A DNA stretch of 64,000 nt from Hugenholtzia roseola DSM 9546 (lineage in GTDB: Bacteria > Bacteroidota > Bacteroidia > Cytophagales > Bernardetiaceae), in the NCBI RefSeq assembly GCF_000422585.1, contig NZ_KE383879.1, forward strand, positions 218,660 through 282,659, given 5' to 3'. How positions within the stretch are numbered: position 1 is the stretch's first letter; each line of letters starts with the position of its first letter. The translations under genes and the position numbers were made by a program. The notes under the pieces are model-generated. The model saw nothing but the letters and a program-made list of their open reading frames with translations, did no database searches and had not been told where the DNA came from. Of this stretch, positions 63,009-64,000 are shown in pieces.

Positions 63009-64000
63009 ATGCTCTCTCCACAAACCATTCTTTTTGTACTCTTTGGCTATTTCGTCTTGCTCCTGCTGATTGCTCGCAAAACGGCGAAAGGGGCTAATAC
63101 CGCCGACTTTTTCAACGCCAGCCGCCAAGCCCCTTGGCTTGTGGTGGCATTTGGTATGATTGGCGCGTCTATGTCGGGCGTAACCTTCCTTTCCGTACCC
63201 GGTCAGGTAGGAAAAGCGGCAGAGGGCGGCTTTGTCGCTTTCAGTTACTTGCAGGTGGTTTTGGGCTACTTAGTGGGCTATGCAATTATTGGTACAATCT
63301 TACTTCCGCTTTATTATCGCCTACAAAGTGTTTCTATTTATGAATATTTAGAAACGCGATTTGGATTTTGGACATACAAAACAGGCTCTGCCTTTTTTCT
63401 GCTCTCACGTCTGGTAGGCTCTGCGCTGCGGCTTTTTTTGTCGGCACAGGTGCTGCAAGTCTTTGTCTTTGACGACTTAGGCTTGCCCTTCGAGCTTACC
63501 TCCCTGCTTACCATTGCCCTGATATGGGTCTATACCTTTCGTGGGGGCATCAAAACTATCATCTGGACAGATACCCTGCAAACGGCTTTTTTTCTGCTTG
63601 CCCTTGTCATTACGATTTACACCATTTCGGAAGCACTTGGTTTTGAAAGCCTTAGCACACTTTGGCAGCAAGTTAGCGAAAGCCCTTATAGTCAGATTTT
63701 TGTGTGGGAGGGTAGCTCGTCGCGCAACTTTTTCAAACAGTTTTTAGGGGGTATTTTCATTGCCCTGACCATGACAGGCTTAGACCAAGATATGATGCAA
63801 AAAAATCTTTCCTGCCGCACGCTGCAAGATTCGCAAAAAAATATGTTTTGGTTTAGCCTGACGCTTCTGATAGTGAATTTCTTTTTTCTTATTTTAGGAG
63901 CTTCTCTTTATCTTTTTGCACAAGCAAAAGGCGTAGAAATCCCTACCAATACCGATACACTCTATCCGCTTATCGCTAAAAACCACTTAGGCACAATAGG
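63009..64000 (+). CDS. Sodium:solute symporter (SSS family), 5' part
   Basis: 330 residues visible from the ATG at 63009; the frame runs past the window end. Family marks: SRQAPWLVVAFGMIGASMSGVTFLSVPGQVG (about 38-68), multiple TM helices, VYTFRGGIKTIIWTDTLQ (sodium site) and GGIFIALTMTGLDQDMMQKNLS. Substrate unknown (members carry proline, sialic acid, sugars or iodide). Confidence 0.9.
   Translation, partial: MLSPQTILFVLFGYFVLLLLIARKTAKGANTADFFNASRQAPWLVVAFGMIGASMSGVTFLSVPGQVGKAAEGGFVAFSYLQVVLGYLVGYAIIGTILLPLYYRLQSVSIYEYLETRFGFWTYKTGSAFFLLSRLVGSALRLFLSAQVLQVFVFDDLGLPFELTSLLTIALIWVYTFRGGIKTIIWTDTLQTAFFLLALVITIYTISEALGFESLSTLWQQVSESPYSQIFVWEGSSSRNFFKQFLGGIFIALTMTGLDQDMMQKNLSCRTLQDSQKNMFWFSLTLLIVNFFFLILGASLYLFAQAKGVEIPTNTDTLYPLIAKNHLGTI

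Overview
The window reads as one contiguous chromosomal stretch of a gliding-type member of the Bacteroidota, most likely of the order Cytophagales. The evidence is taxonomic by gene content: a GldB-type gliding lipoprotein, DUF4175, DUF4837, YfhO-like and TIGR03643-like proteins, an Mrp/NifU pair, MiaE, and promoters of the Bacteroidota form TTTG-N19/20-TAnnTTTG in front of tRNA and ribosomal-protein genes. No species is claimed. Most of the DNA is ordinary housekeeping; the accessory part is small.

Layout. 1-5 kb: end of a dicarboxylate symporter gene, a PfkB sugar kinase, a large HAMP-GAF-PAS sensor without output domain, and two small membrane or secreted proteins. 5-9 kb: NifU/Mrp iron-sulfur cluster genes, accA, DinB-like protein, CutA. 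9-15 kb: DUF1684-like lipoprotein, two unknown proteins, a voltage-gated cation channel whose pore motif looks calcium-selective, MiaE, M42 peptidase, PAP2 phosphatase, tRNA-Leu(CAA). 15-27 kb: FecR-like protein, M23 peptidase, flippase-like protein, flavin reductase, an outer-membrane barrel protein, 48-bp tandem repeats, NeuD-like acyltransferase, MpaB-like oxygenase, YfhO-like protein. 26.7-29.2 kb: three unknown exported proteins. 29.6-36 kb: tRNA(CAT), quinone oxidoreductase, HIT protein, Pit phosphate transporter, M3 peptidase, SiaB-like kinase. 36-42.6 kb: esterase, DUF4175 protein, RsbW-like kinase, YbeY, and an AP2 protein with a decayed HNH region. 42.6-48.7 kb: dnaG and the operon tRNA-Trp, secE, nusG, rplK, rplA, rplJ, rplL, which ends without rpoB/rpoC. 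48.8-50.8 kb: a three-gene operon of unknown function in which two proteins appear related. 51-64 kb: TPR protein, AlaDH/saccharopine dehydrogenase-like enzyme, a BsaWI-like restriction-modification pair, DUF4837 lipoprotein, PPK2, GldB, TPR lipoprotein, lpdA, rimO, and the start of a sodium:solute symporter gene.

Points of most interest: (1) a family of short intergenic elements with palindromic ends, with two near full-length copies (31334-31626 and 59603-59810) and several fragments that share a GTAGGGACAAGGC core; (2) the channel gene with a TGEDWTD filter; (3) the unknown three-gene operon at 48.8-50.8 kb; (4) the ribosomal-protein operon detached from rpoBC and tuf; (5) the HNH/AP2 protein. 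No CRISPR array, rRNA operon, transposase or prophage was seen.
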